Source: Isoetes taiwanensis
Lineage: Eukaryota > Streptophyta > Lycopodiopsida > Isoetales > Isoetaceae
NCBI GenBank assembly: GCA_021234155.1
Contig: JAJEKV010000275.1
Location: 188,501-252,500, forward strand
Direction of reading: 5' to 3'
Length of the DNA stretch: 64,000 bases
The notes beneath the pieces were generated by a model that did not search any database, was not told the origin of the DNA, and worked only from the letters and a program-made list of their open reading frames with translations. This document shows positions 20,557-32,140 of this stretch, in pieces. The position numbers and the translations under genes were made by a program. Positions within the stretch are counted from its first letter, which is position 1, and the number at the start of each line of letters is the position of its first letter.

Positions 20557-23500
20557 AAAGCAAACATAGGTAAACTTTATGGGCCTAAATATTAATTATT
20601 AAAAAGCACAACAACATCAAGACAAACAAATTATTTCCATTGCAAACAACTATGAGTACATTTTGTAATCTTAATTCCTTGCATTGCATACCCCCAAATA
20701 TACGCAAACACAGTGTTATAAAATGGGCAAAAATAACAATAACACCATAAAGTTTACTGAAGGGGGCCATGGCGTCCAATATAAAGCCAGTACCACTAGC
20801 TCAAGAAAATCAACTGTCAAAATAGTTTAAAATACCCCCTTCTGTTGTAAACTGCACATTGTCATGCATATGCTAGTGCATATGGTAACATATGCTGGTA
20901 TGAATGCAAGCCTGTTTTGCCATGGCAAGCATTCATAAGCATATGGCATATGTAAAACAAATTTAATTCCACAAAGAGGGCGCATCAATACAAAAGAAAT
21001 GGCAATAAACCGGCATTGGGATCCACAAATAAATAAGAGAAATGGGATGAGATAGAATGGTTACATCAGTATACATAACTGATCATCCCTCCAAATTGGT
21101 TTACGTGCTCATCATTTTCGCCAATATTTTAGAGGGAAATGCGGCAGTGGCTCGCAAATCGGTTGGTGTTAGTGTCAAACAGAATGACTGAACCATCCTT
21201 TGTTATAGCAGCCTACATGCAAAATACATTATGCTATAGTCCCCCATGACTTTAATACTACACCGGAAGAAAAAAACAAAGAAACACTTTCTTCGAGGTG
21301 CACTTGAGAATGAAAGCTATTGTGGAAGGTCACGAGGATGGTAGACACCCACATGGCAACATGCTATTCAGGTTGCAACCCGGAGGCGGGTGCTACAACT
21401 CAAATCCGGTTGTTATGCAAGTAAAATAATAACTACATCTTAGAAAATAGGAACACCAACAACAAGAACCTGCGAAAACTCGAGGACCTTAAAAAGACTT
21501 CAGCAGTGGATTATGGACTCACAGACAGAAACGAAAAAGCCAGCCATACAAAACCGTAAAGGCAATTCTATGACTTAACAAACAACAGGATTACCAACAA
21601 TCAGGGACATATCTTAAATGAATGCATGAGGATTAGATAATGAGAATAAGGAATTCTGGCCATGCCAATATTATCAGCCCATAAAATTTGCTAAATAGCA
21701 TCTAGTGGTCGGATGTGACTGGTTGAATGTCTATAAAATTGTTGGAAATCACGATGTTGTAACTAAGGTAACAGGCATGAAAAAAGTTTGCAACAAGTAA
21801 GGTATGCACATGAACTTCTGGATAATGCAAAGAGGTATAGATTGAAGCAAAAAGTGGATATCACTGCAAATCATGACTAGAGCATTACGGAACAAAATAT
21901 CACCTTTTCTCCCCACTTTATAGGCTCCTGATGATGTAAATAGATATGAAGATGGAACTGCAAGAAAAGGTAATATGATTCTCGGCTCAGCATTAGCACC
22001 ACAAATTTGCTTTCGAAATTCCTTCTAAGGATAACTTGGCAAATTTATGGAATGCGTCATTCCTGCTGTTAATTAGCATTCAAGGTTTTCTCAGCTATCT
22101 AATAATTGCATCTATTAGCCTTGGGTGCCAGAGTCACCATATACCATTTCACAAATCTGTGACTTTTCATCCAAGCTGAAAAGAAGTAATGATTCTCCGC
22201 AGCAAAGCAATATTCGAGCAACACAATAGGAGCATTCATGTCCTCTTCCCGCACGGACTCTCTCACGTTCACAAGTTTAAGCAGAAAAAAAATTACCAGC
22301 TGTCTTGTGGACATTAACGAGCTCCCATACCATCGCTGCTTTCTTCTTCCTCTTCTTCCCGTTTCGAGGTTGGCCCCCAGCTATGGCTCCGTATTCTGTT
22401 GGCTTTCTGCAGCTACTACTACTAATTTTGAACAATTGAGATATCCATGAAGAAAAAGAGGAGCTATGGTCCCGCGCACCTCCTTGGTTTCTTTGCTGAC
22501 CTCTTTGGCACAGATCCGGGGCAATCTGCCATAGAAGCATAGACCCTAAAATATATTACCCGAGCCTTAGCATGTTCAATTCTTTCATAGGTGACCATTG
22601 AAAAAGTGCCACAAAATCAAGGATCCAGAAAGGGCGCACTCTAGAAATACTATTTAGTACACCTCATCAAATACAGCACCAAAATCATAGAAAAACCTTA
22701 GTAAAAATCGTACAAAAACATTAAAAAAACCCCCTGTTATTATGCTACATATTCTAAAATACAGAGCTGCAAATGGAAGGAGAGACACTAAAGAAGAAGA
22801 TTTTGCAAATTTGATGACATTGCCAGGCATCTAAAAATCTCCAGATACTGCGTTAATGCTAGTGCTATCCAGGGGCTTATTTGATTAATGCATCTACTTC
22901 GGCACTAGCACTAGCTAATTAATTCACAAAGAACAACTCCCTTTCTACTGACAGCTTGTATGACAAGGGCAGGGACCTGGGTCCTGGTTGATCAAGTGAC
23001 TTGTAGATAGAAAGAGAAACGAACCTGGAGCTGTCATCCTGGACATAATTGGAGATGGAAAGAAGAAGCAGACCTTCTGATGATGCCACATCCATAACTG
23101 CTGGACGAATACTTTGCTTATACGTTTGATGCCAATCCAAGTTTATGGATAGAACCAGGTCATGTAGACCATATGTGAGATAATACAGGCGAAGGAATCA
23201 AACCCATACAGGCGAAGATCCATAAAATGATCTGGCCTGCCATAAGACAATGCAAACCATGTTAGGTTGCATTCATTATAAACTAAGAGCAAAATGCAAA
23301 AAGTTAATCCAAATCTTTATTTTCAGCAGTCCTAGGTATGCTATCGGCACAGAAGACCAGGTCTCAGAACTGGAATATGATATGGCATTGTGGCCACGAA
23401 TATAACACGTTAGGTCGAACCAAATAGGGCAGATGGCAAACTCAGGTCTAACTCAAAAAGAAAAACAGCACAACATGAATCCGTCCATCTGAGAAAGAAG

Positions 23501-23900
23501 GAAGCAACCCCAAAATGGCCAGCTGCATTAAAAATGAAATGGGTGCAATGCAAAGCCCTCATTTGCAGAACGAGACAAGGAATGAAAGCTTATTGTGATT
23601 AGGAGGCATGCGATGATCCAAAGGAATCAAACTGGCGCCCTCTGGTATTGCTTCTGGAGTTGGAGTAACGCTGTCTTCTAAAATGGCATGGATATGGCAC
23701 TAACAGAGAGCAAATCTGGCTAAGGTGCTGCCGCTGGGAAGTCGGCTAGGGCTCTCCGATAATACCCTGAACGTCCAGAATCAAAAGAAAAAGAATTCTA
23801 TATAACATTTCGAAAAAAAAAACAAACCGCACACGCACACGAGGAATGCAAGCCCCATTTCCAAACCGGTGCCTTCCTTGGCTCCCGAAATCGGGGTCTC
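20557..23900. other. Long stretch without recognised genes
   Basis: AT-rich DNA. Possible exon-like minus-strand frames at 22099-22314 (NVRESVREEDMNAPIVLLEY) and 22277-22540 (GKKRKKKAAMVWELVNV) have no match I can name and overlap each other in different frames. 22585-22755 is a dispersed repeat listed separately. No RNA gene or mobile element end was identified. Confidence 0.45.
22585..22755. repeat. Dispersed repeat R5, copy 1
   Basis: From ATAGGTGACCATTGAAAAAG to CCCCCTGTTATTATGCTACA this parallels 33362-33530 in the same orientation. The two differ by several substitutions and small indels. Class unknown. Confidence 0.7.
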
Positions 23901-23907
23901 AACGCGG

Positions 23908-24753
23908 AAAATCGCTTAAGCGATTTTTCAAATTTGCGAAAATCGCTTAAGCGATTTTCAAAAGGGGAAAGCGAAAATCGCTTACCTTTCTGTCGCCGGA
24001 AAATGGGATCACCTGGCCAGGTGGTTTTTTTTTTTTTAAAAATCGAGCGATTTTCGGCTGTCAGCGTCCACCTGCCCAGGTGGTTTTTTAAAAAAAAATT
24101 TGAAAATCGCTGCAAGTCAGCGTCTGTCGGCTTGTTTCGCTTCGACAAGCAACAATCTCTAATTCCGTTCCTTCAACGACATTTTCATGCACTGATTTCT
24201 CAAATCCCACAGAATCTTCCTCAGCAACGACGTTTTCCTTCTCTGAGGCAGATTCTTTTGATTCAGAGGCATGTTCTTCTGATACAGCAATATGAGGAGA
24301 ATGCAATTCTTCCTGCTCAATCTGTTCAAAAAAATGGTCTGAATCCGTTAGAACAGGGTCGGAATGATGGATACGGTGTTGGGTAAGGGTTGGAACAAGG
24401 GATTGGGGATGGGTTTGGATTAGAACAGAATTTGGATGCAGAATTTGGTCGTGGGTATCGATTAGGACAGAATCGGAATGAAAAATTTGCTGCTGGGCTT
24501 GAATTAGATCGACGGATTCATGGCGGAGGAAAGATTACACCGCAAGCATTGCACAGGGTTTTAGTTAGGACCCATCGGGCGGTGCAGGCCCATCGTGCGG
24601 GCAAGCCCATGTGGCCAGGCCCGTGCGACAGGCAGATTGAAAATCGCTTAAGCGATTTCGTTTTTTTTTTTTTATTTCGGTTTCCGGCAGGGCCTTTTCA
24701 GGCAGGAAAATCGCTTAAGCGATTTTCATCCCCAAAATCGCTTAAGCGATTTT
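23908..24753. repeat. Palindrome family B (AAAATCGCTTAAGCGATTTT)
   Basis: Perfect or near-perfect 20-bp palindromes at 23908-23927, 23939-23958, 24640-24659, 24707-24726 and 24734-24753, with half or altered copies near 23972, 24040 and 24100. They form two clusters that bracket a 500-bp segment with a Q/N/G-rich open frame. Long T runs adjoin several copies. Confidence 0.9.
24150..24640 (+). pseudogene. Q/N/G-rich open frame with one stop
   Basis: One plus-strand frame is open across this segment except for a TAA at 24384-24386. It codes a low-complexity protein rich in Gln, Asn, Gly and Leu (SVQKNGLNPLEQGRNDGYG, then GDGFGLEQNLDAEFGRGYRLG). The opposite strand is also open and acidic at 24088-24306, as expected for biased composition. 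No domain is recognised; it might be a gene remnant or chance coding in a repeat. Confidence 0.35.
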
Positions 24754-24844
24754 CGGGCGCCGAAGACCCTGATTTGGGGAGCCAAAAAAGATCCCGTTTC
24801 CAAACGGCACACGAAGAAAATCTGCCGTGACCTCCTCCATCTCT

Positions 24845-24975
24845 TGTGGCTCCGTGCCCATTTTTGGCAGATTTTCTAATTTCCCTGGCCATAGATTTGC
24901 AAAAGCAGAGATCTGATGGTGCAAAATAAGCCACATCAGATTTTGATGACATGGAAATTACACGTGGATAGGCTA
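24845..24975. repeat. Dispersed repeat R4, copy 2
   Basis: Matches 17223-17350 from the CCATTTTTGGCAGATTTTCT block to ACACGTGGATAGG, with scattered substitutions. It lies directly after palindrome family B, whereas the first copy has no such neighbour. Confidence 0.7.
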
Positions 24976-25640
24976 GAATTTGAGGAAAGGCTGTAGGCCC
25001 GGTAGGGCTGGTGTGCTAAAAAAAAAAAAAAAATCATTTGAAGGTCTATTTACTAGAATAATTTTAATGAACTTGTCTTCATTTGAAAAACAAGATAATA
25101 AAAAGATATGGAGTACATAAATGATATAAGAACCAAAGTTTGAAAAGCTCATATAAAGGTTCTTTGCAAGGCACGATGACATTAATTTATACACATGATT
25201 ACAAACAGCACAAACAAGGTTGTCAAGCATGTTATTGGTACAATAAAAATAACACAAATCTATGTGCGCATAACACCTTGTTTTAGACAAAAAAGATTCA
25301 AATTACAAAACTCAACAGGATGTACAGGAGCAACAATCAGGAGATCTAAAAATTGTTGTTACAACTTTTCTTTAATTTTGAGGGGATATATGGTCTGCAT
25401 GTTACGTAATGGAGGTGATTCAAGTGTAGATAAAGTATCTATCATGCTCAAAGAAACAAACATTTGCATATAAAGCCTTCCATACTTGCTACAACATAAA
25501 ATAAAAGACTTAATGATACAACCAGAAAACATGATAAAATAAAATGTAGCAGTGTAGATGCTCTTGGAAATCCATAATATATCTACGCCTATACTTGCAT
25601 ATGCAAAAACCAATCTTCGTTACAAAAAAGGGGAAGGAAG
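24976..25640. other. No gene recognised
   Basis: AT-rich, starting with a 16-base A run. No motif. Confidence 0.5.
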
Positions 25641-26690
25641 AGAATGGTCATGCCTATGGTGGCATTCTAGAATGGGACTCGCATGAAACCAACAAACCGC
25701 CCTTGCTTCTCATTCATCTCAGCAGATTTTCTACAATGGTGGATAGTGGGTAGCCGCACACATGCGAACTACCCATAAAAAATAAAGGGAAAATCCAATT
25801 ATATCATTTGGACCCCAACAAAATACAATGCTAATAGAGACTGGGCTAGTGTACCTGCCGAAAGCTTATCACCGGGATTAAAAAACCCCGCCCTTTCGGG
25901 TTTTCGAGGAAAAACCCTAGTGATAAGCCTTCGGCAAGAGGCTTGGACAAACGGAAGGCATAAAAATCACTCCCAAAACCCACAAATGGAAAAAGTCGAA
26001 ACAGATGCCGCCGCTAACCCTGTAACACGCACATCACCAACAAAACAACAAGACAAAACAAACCTCCCGAGTGGAGGGCTGATTCTGTAGCAAGCCCACG
26101 CGATAAAAAATACAATAACAAAGAAGGGGAGGGTGGGTTCAAAGAGAATAAGGTACGGGCCGAGAGAGAAGAGGAAGCCGATGAGAAGTCGGGCGAAACG
26201 CCGCCTAAAATAGCGAACTCCCAACTGAATGGGCATGCGCCCGCCGCATGCATGCAAAACAGGGCATGCTCGTCCCATTCTAGAATGGCGATCCGATGTC
26301 TCCGGATCGATGGGATTCTAGAATGGGACTCGCATGAAACCAACAAACCGCCCGAATACCAAAGGACTTCCTTAACAAACTAGGATCGAGGCCGAAGGTC
26401 ACAGGATGAAGGCTAAAAGTAGAAAAGGAAAGATGAAAGAAACGCCAAATTGGCCAAACCAGGCAGGAAGAAGCCCCTCCCCTGCCTGGAAACAATTCAA
26501 AGAGAATAAGGTACTGCTGAGAGAGAAGAGGAAGCGCCGATGAGAAGTCGAAGCAGAAACGCGCCTAAAATAGCGAACTCCCAACCAGAATGGGCATGCG
26601 CCGCCCGCATGCATGCAAAACATGCATGCTCGTCCCATTCTAGAATGGCGATCCGATGTCTCGGATCGATGGGATAGGTGTTGTGCCTAT
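25641..26690 (-). repeat. Dispersed repeat R3, copy 2 with duplicated head
   Basis: Minus-strand copy. The 3' part (25725-25985) holds the hairpin GGGATTAAAAAACCCCGCCC and AAAACCCTAGTGATAAG. The head, with GCATGCATGCAAAAC and CATTCTAGAATGG, occurs twice (about 26100-26330 and 26500-26670). Each head begins with a short palindrome around GATCCGATGTC.CGGATC. A plus-strand copy is at 35480-36115. Open frames here (25967-26638 minus) are shared with the other copy only as DNA. Confidence 0.75.
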
Positions 26691-26930
26691 GATGGCATAG
26701 GGAGAGACCAACGTTTTCTTGAAAAGGAAGAAAGAAAACAAAAAGTACTAAATAAAAAAGCATGCCCATGATGGCATAGGTAATAGGCAAAGACATTTTT
26801 TACGGCAAAGACACTTTTAAGGGATTTGCCCATGACGGCATAGGCAAGCCTTTTTGGAAATGGGATTTGCGCATGACGGCATAGGCAAAGGCATTTTTGA
26901 AAAACAATTCTACTATGACGGCATAGGGAG
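26684..26930. repeat. Hairpin family C (TGCCTATGACGGCATAGGCA type)
   Basis: Five copies at about 26684-26701, 26763-26780, 26827-26846, 26868-26887 and 26911-26928. Stem TGCC(T/C)ATG with CATAGGCA and a 3-4-nt loop. Spacing is 40-80 bases. Sequences between copies are purine-rich. Confidence 0.75.
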
Positions 26931-27514
26931 AGAGCTTTTTGAGATGAACTAACCAAAGGATTAACTAGTTAATTGCCATATTGTTTATTAATGTTATCCA
27001 TTCTTGCCCTTAGCTGCATAGAGGAATGACGGGACTAACAGCACCAGAAAACATCCATACAAATCCAATTCCAAATACTCAACACCAGAATTAGAGTCTC
27101 AAGTCTCCATTTTTCAACTCAATTTACTCCAACCATTCTGAATTCTTCAGGAAGCATCTGACTTACTATCGCTTCATGTCTACTACTTTCTAGTAATATG
27201 TTTCACAGGTTCCATTATTCTACACTTAAAATCCAAAATGCTAACCTATGAAGGCGAGCTATATAGATGCCCTCTTTAACGGCGTGAAGGTTAGCTAAGG
27301 GATTTTGACTGGTCAACTAGCACAAATATATACCTCAAACGTAGAAGGAAAGATGAAAAGCTCGTTTTCGCAGTTTGGGCAATGCATAGGGGTAAATAGC
27401 GAGAGCAGAACTTGCTGGCTAGATCGAGATGGGACACTCTAACCTAGGAGAAAGTACCATCAACTAACGAGTTAGACTATGGCCAGTGCAACAGTTTTGG
27501 TTCACAAAAACCAT
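26931..27514. other. No gene recognised; remnant interior of a Gypsy element possible
   Basis: This lies downstream (minus strand) of the primer binding site at 27515, where a Gypsy leader and gag would be expected. No gag motif is visible, so the element is probably truncated or replaced here. Confidence 0.4.
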
Positions 27515-27526
27515 GCTCTGATACCA
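27515..27526 (-). promoter_or_regulatory. Retrotransposon primer binding site (initiator tRNA-Met)
   Basis: The minus strand reads TGGTATCAGAGC, the standard sequence complementary to the 3' end of plant initiator tRNA-Met. It is separated by one base from the LTR end CGTCACA at 27528, exactly where a 5' LTR should end. Confidence 0.85.
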
Positions 27527-27527
27527 C

Positions 27528-28082
27528 TGTGACGCTCTCGGAATCTATACGATGCTCTCATCGTATAAATATGGGAATCTCCCATGGCGACTACATCACC
27601 ATGGCAAGGCCTTCCGTCACTTGGACCACTTGGGATGGCCAAGTGTCCGGGCGAGGAACACAGAGGTGTCATTCGTCCCACGTCCTCTATGGGAAATCCT
27701 ATACAGCGGAAGCATACATACACGTTAGCATACAATCATCATGCAAAATAATATACCACCACGAAGGGTGGTCCATCCTTCATCATCACGGAATAGATAA
27801 TACATCCATAATAACATGAAATAACACCATAACCAGGCACTACCCCGGGCTCAGACTCCAAGGGATCAACTGACGGCCAGGGCCTCAAGATATCAACATA
27901 CGGAAGTATAACATGGCGTTGGCTGGCATAAGACAATGGCTAGGGTTGTCCACTCCATCCGCCCCTCCTGTGCACACTTTGCAGATAGGTCCCCGGTCCG
28001 ATGAGGCAGGTCAGAGAGGCGTCTCCTTCCCGAGTATGACGGATCCCTGGGCGTGCTAGAGAACTCGTGCCCCCTCAGTGAC
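27528..28082 (-). mobile_element. Gypsy 5' LTR, 3' portion (split copy)
   Basis: Terminus TGTGACGCTCTCGG on the plus strand, that is CGTCACA at the LTR 3' end on the minus strand, next to the primer binding site. The text (GTCATTCGTCCCACG, GGAAGCATACATACACG, ACCACCACGAAGGGTGG) parallels the LTR at 50034-51647. At 28082 it is cut by the inserted LTR element; the match resumes at 34492. Confidence 0.8.
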
Positions 28083-28789
28083 TGTTGACCGGGTTTTTGG
28101 CACCCCGTCAACATGAAAAAAAAAAAAAAGAGAGAGAGAACCATTGGGGGGGGGAGGGGGGATCGATTATAAAGCCCAAATGTTGTAAAGGTCTAAGGCA
28201 CCAAAAAATAAAAAAAGGGCCTAGATCTAGTTGTTTAAATTTACGGGCTTCTAAGATTTTTTAGTGGTTGAAGAGGGGTACATTAAGGCTAAGATGAAGG
28301 GGCAAGATCAAAGGTGGAGATTAAAAAAGGCAAAAATTAAAGGTTGAGATAAAGAGGCAAGATCAAGGGTGGAGATGAAGGGGTCGAAATTAAAGGTTGA
28401 GATGAAGAGGCAAGATCAAAGGTGGAGATTAAGAGGCAAAAATTAAAGGTCCAGATGAAAAGTAATGTTCATAAAAAATTTCTGAGGAGCACGAGCTCCT
28501 CCTCTTGCCTTGCTCCAAGTTCTTGGGATGGTGGCAGCTCCTCCTTGAACTGGATCAATGGCCCCTCCATGGTTTAGAGACATGGAGGGACCCTCTTGTA
28601 TTTGGAGTTTTATGCTTATATAAAAATTCTTTGGGCCCAAAAATTATCTTTCCAAGTTTTTCTTCAAATCCCTTATTCTACACTGATTTCATCAATGCAA
28701 GCTTTTGATTTCATATTGCAGCATCAAAGTGATCCTGATTTCTGCCTTTGAGGCCACCTGTTGGGGATTGTGGGGAAAATCTGCCAACA
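28083..28789 (+). repeat. Left LTR of the 6.4-kb element
   Basis: Starts with an internal inverted repeat (TGTTGACCGGG...CCCCGTCAACA), then an A/G-rich run, repeated GATGAAGAGGCAAGATCAA text, CTCCTCCTCTTGCCTTGCTC, and ends GGGGAAAATCTGCCAACA. A TATA-like GCTTATATAAAAATTC lies at about 28613-28628, typical for an LTR promoter. A G-rich run near 28145 is longer than in the right LTR. Confidence 0.8.
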
Positions 28790-29180
28790 GAATAGAATAG
28801 AATAGAATATGATTTTATCGTCCACGGAGACCAACTGGCCTATGGGACCCAAGTACAAAGAGAGAGAGCAGCAGGCGTATTACTACCAGGATTAAAAAAC
28901 CCCCGCCCCGAAGGGTTTTCGGGGGAAAAACCTTAGTAGCAATAAGGACGCCACATACTTGCCGATTATATACATAATCACAAGTACTGGTGAGGTTAAT
29001 GTCGGACGGGGGCATAACCGAGTCCAGCGATCCATTACCTCCAGGAGGTACGATCCCAACAAGCCTACAGAGGCCGTGCTCAGTAGTTCATGCAAGGCCT
29101 GATGGGGCACAACTAACCGAGCATACCGAGCCCGGATATGCTCGTACGTCGGACGAATGGAGGTTCTACCGAGATCCAAA
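28790..29180 (-). mobile_element. LINE family A, copy 2 (5'-truncated 3' end)
   Basis: A pentamer tail (AATAG repeats, 28791-28808) abuts the left LTR end. Then follow the 3' UTR with ACCAACTGGCCTATGGGACC and the hairpin CCCCGCCCCGAAGGG. From about 29015 to 29175 comes the C-terminal coding piece (YEHIRARYARLV, STASVGLLGSYLLEVMD) on the minus strand. It matches copy 3 at 47070-47656 but is more truncated. The insertion sits exactly at the LTR/interior junction, so it may have destroyed the primer binding site of the host element. Confidence 0.85.
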
Positions 29181-30522
29181 CTTCCCCGGGATCATATTTT
29201 GATGCTGTTGTATTTTTCCATCATCCATTTTTTCTCTATGTTTTGAAAGTGCAGATCAAGAAGCGGAGTGGATGTTGCTGATACTGCTTGCATTATTTCG
29301 GGAGAGCCAGCAAGAAGCCAGCCCTCCAATATCTACCCAATGCTCCCATTCTTTATTTTCCTTGCCTTTTTTCCACTTGCTACTGATTCCATCCTCCTTT
29401 CTTGATCATTTATTTTTGCGGGCAGTTCCTTGTCCTTACCTTGATTATTACAGTTGCACAGTAAGACTGAAGAAAAGAATTCATTTGCATCTCTCGTATG
29501 CTTTGATCTTTGCTTATTTCTACCCTTACTACGGTCTGCCCGGTTTGATATGTGCAGATTGTGGCTTGAGCTATTAACTAAAGATATTTATGCAGAAGCT
29601 TTCGTTACAGTAGCCATACATACTATTGAGCAGTATCCTTTGTGCTTAGCCCTGCAAAGAAAGAAAGGATGAGATCAAGAAGCAAATCATTCAACCGTGT
29701 CACGCCATAGCCACTGCCGCCCAGAAACAGTACCGCCCAGAAACATCCTATCCTTACTATTGGTCTTCTGCCATCGCCCACCAAGATCTGCAAAAATAAA
29801 AACTGAAGCATTGAGCTCTGGCGCCTCCTGCAAGAAGAAGAGAAGAATCAGAAGGAGAAAGGAAAAGAAGAACTGCCATCGCCGCCTGTTTGCCGACATA
29901 ATCCGAAAAGCTCTGCCTCTGCCGTAACCGCCATCGCCTCAACAAAGAAAAAAAAAATAGTGACCTAAACCTTTTTTCACGTTTCTTTTAACCTTTTTTT
30001 ATTTTGTCTTTCATTTCTTTTGCTAACCTCCTTGCTTTCCATGTTTTTGCCTTTCATTCCTTTTTTCTAACCTTGCTTTCCATGTTTTTATTTTTGCCTT
30101 TCATCACATATTTCTAACCTTTGCTTTCCATGTTTTTTACCCTTTCATTCATTTTCTAACATTTGCTTCCAAATTTCAATATTTCTCACTCTTTCATTCT
30201 AGTTTTTAACCACTGCTTTCATTTTTTGCTACTATTTTCTCACCCTTGCAATAATGTTTCTTTACATTTATGGTCCATCCTTGTTGCCTCAAAACATCAT
30301 TTTTTGCCCTATTGCTACACCATTGCCACAATTTTTTGTTTGGGCGCCGCCCCTTTTCCTTATATCATTTTTGCCAAAAAATAGCCATCTTGCCCCAAGC
30401 ATTACATGTGTCTTTCCCTAAAGCCCGAAATTACCATTGATTTTCTATTATCATGGCACTCATCATTCTATCAAGTTCAAAGTCTCGGATATCAAAACCT
30501 CGGTTATTATCATCATTCTTAC
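29181..30522. other. Interior of the 6.4-kb element, no gene recognised
   Basis: Pyrimidine-rich on the plus strand (CTTTCATTC and TTTTCTAACC words, 29960-30250). Open frames (29272-29577 plus, 29623-29945 minus) show no motif. Confidence 0.45.
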
Positions 30523-31736
30523 TGCATATGTTCTCTTTACTATTTCTCCAAACAAGACTATTTCTCATTAGGAGAAGATGCTATAGATGAACACAATTCA
30601 CGACTATTCTCCCATGGATATTGGTGGATAATTTCATTCATAGGCTTCAGAACATATAATTCAGCATATGCCATTTGTATGATTGTGTTTGCTCGTAGCA
30701 GCATCCCATCATGCAACCATTGCACATCATTGCATTTATATTAAAACAAGGCAGTTTTATTTCTCTAGGCTTGTCTCGTGTAATTGGTTGACATGCACAA
30801 GTGTTTCTAAAATTGTTACACATATTTATGCCATTCTTACTGCCTGAGGTGACCGAAGGGCTTTAGAAGGGCCCGAAGGGCCCAATTTTTTTTTTTAATA
30901 TAACAATCAACACACAACTACCATTAACATTATTAGCACAAACCATTGCATTTAACACATTTTAATTAAAATCCCCCTTAAACCCCCTTTGGTTTGGGTG
31001 CATATTCAAACGGGGGGTTACTCCGGGCATCGAGAGCTGTCGGATGGGCATATTTGCCCTTTATTCCTCGATCTAGACCGTATATAGCGATCCTCGTTTG
31101 TGGGGTATGCCTGTACAAGTTTTTGTACACTGTATACTAAGGTTTACAAAATACTATAAGGTTTGAGAGAATATACTCAATGGTGTTAATTTTATACATG
31201 TATTGTAAATATATTTTTGGGGCTCTCGCTGCCCTACGTAACCCCCCGTTTGAATATGCACCCAAACCAAAGGGGGTTTAAGGGGGATTTTAATTAAAAT
31301 GTGTTAAATGCAATGGTTTGTGATAATAATGTTAATGGTAGTTGTGTGTTGATTGTTATATTAAAAAAAAAATTGGGCCCTTCGGGCCCTTCTAAAGCCC
31401 TTCGGTCACCTCAGGCAGTAAGAATGGCATAAATATGTGTAACAATTTTAGAAACACTTGTGCATGTCAACCAATTACATGAGACAAGCCTAGAGAAATA
31501 AAACTGCCTTGTTTTAATATAAATGCAATGATGTGCAATGGTTGCATGATGGGATGTCAAGCACGAGCAAACACAATCATACAAATGGCATATGCTGAAT
31601 TATATGTTCTGAAGCCTATGAATGAAATTATCCACCAATATCCATGGGAGAATAGTCGTGAATTGTGTTCATCTATAGCATCTTCTCCTAATGAGAAATA
31701 GTCTTGTTTGGAGAAATAGTAAAGAGAACATATGCA
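30523..31736. repeat. 1.2-kb near-perfect palindrome
   Basis: Arms 30523-31021 and 31238-31736, about 499 bp each, with a 216-bp spacer. Outer parts are ordinary sequence (TTTACTATTTCTCCAAACAA on the left, its complement on the right); inner parts contain GAAGGGCCCGAAGGGCCC and the MITE TIR GGGTGCATATTCAAACGGGG. Arms are identical over most of the length, with a small mismatch cluster near 30691-30700 versus 31560-31568. The axis is in the MITE at 30999-31260. The transcript of either strand would fold into a very long hairpin. Confidence 0.9.
30999..31260. mobile_element. MITE-like element, copy 2 (262 bp), at palindrome centre
   Basis: Ends TGCATATTCAAACGGGGGG and CCCCCCGTTTGAATATGCA. Interior nearly identical to 20164-20424. 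Confidence 0.75.
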
Positions 31737-32140
31737 AGAGACAATACTATTTCAATCTCCATATGATTTGATTATCAGTGACAATAAGCTTATGATCAGC
31801 ATTTCCTCCTCTATGCAGGAATTTCAAAGTGCTATCCATACAAACAAGCCATATATGTTGCCAATCTCTGCATGAAGATCCACAAAACCATAAGGTGTCA
31901 TTTAGCTGCATCTATCACTCATCAAAAACTTAGATAACTAGGCTGAGTTTTCCCAATTCGTCTGCAGTTTCCAACATCAAGCAAACATAAATTAGAATGC
32001 AAGTGATAATAATGATCTTTACCACAGACATTCATTCTTTTTTTGCCTTGAAATACATGCACGCAATAATCCACCACCACATCAAAATGATCTTACCACA
32101 TCAAAGATGCACAAACAATAGTTTGATCTGCTGATCTTAC
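31737..32140. other. Probable intron/flank of the ABCB piece
   Basis: AT-rich sequence downstream (minus strand) of the GTAAGA donor at 32140. A possible acceptor (AACTGCAG) near 31965 is followed by sequence that does not continue the ABCB protein. Confidence 0.4.
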
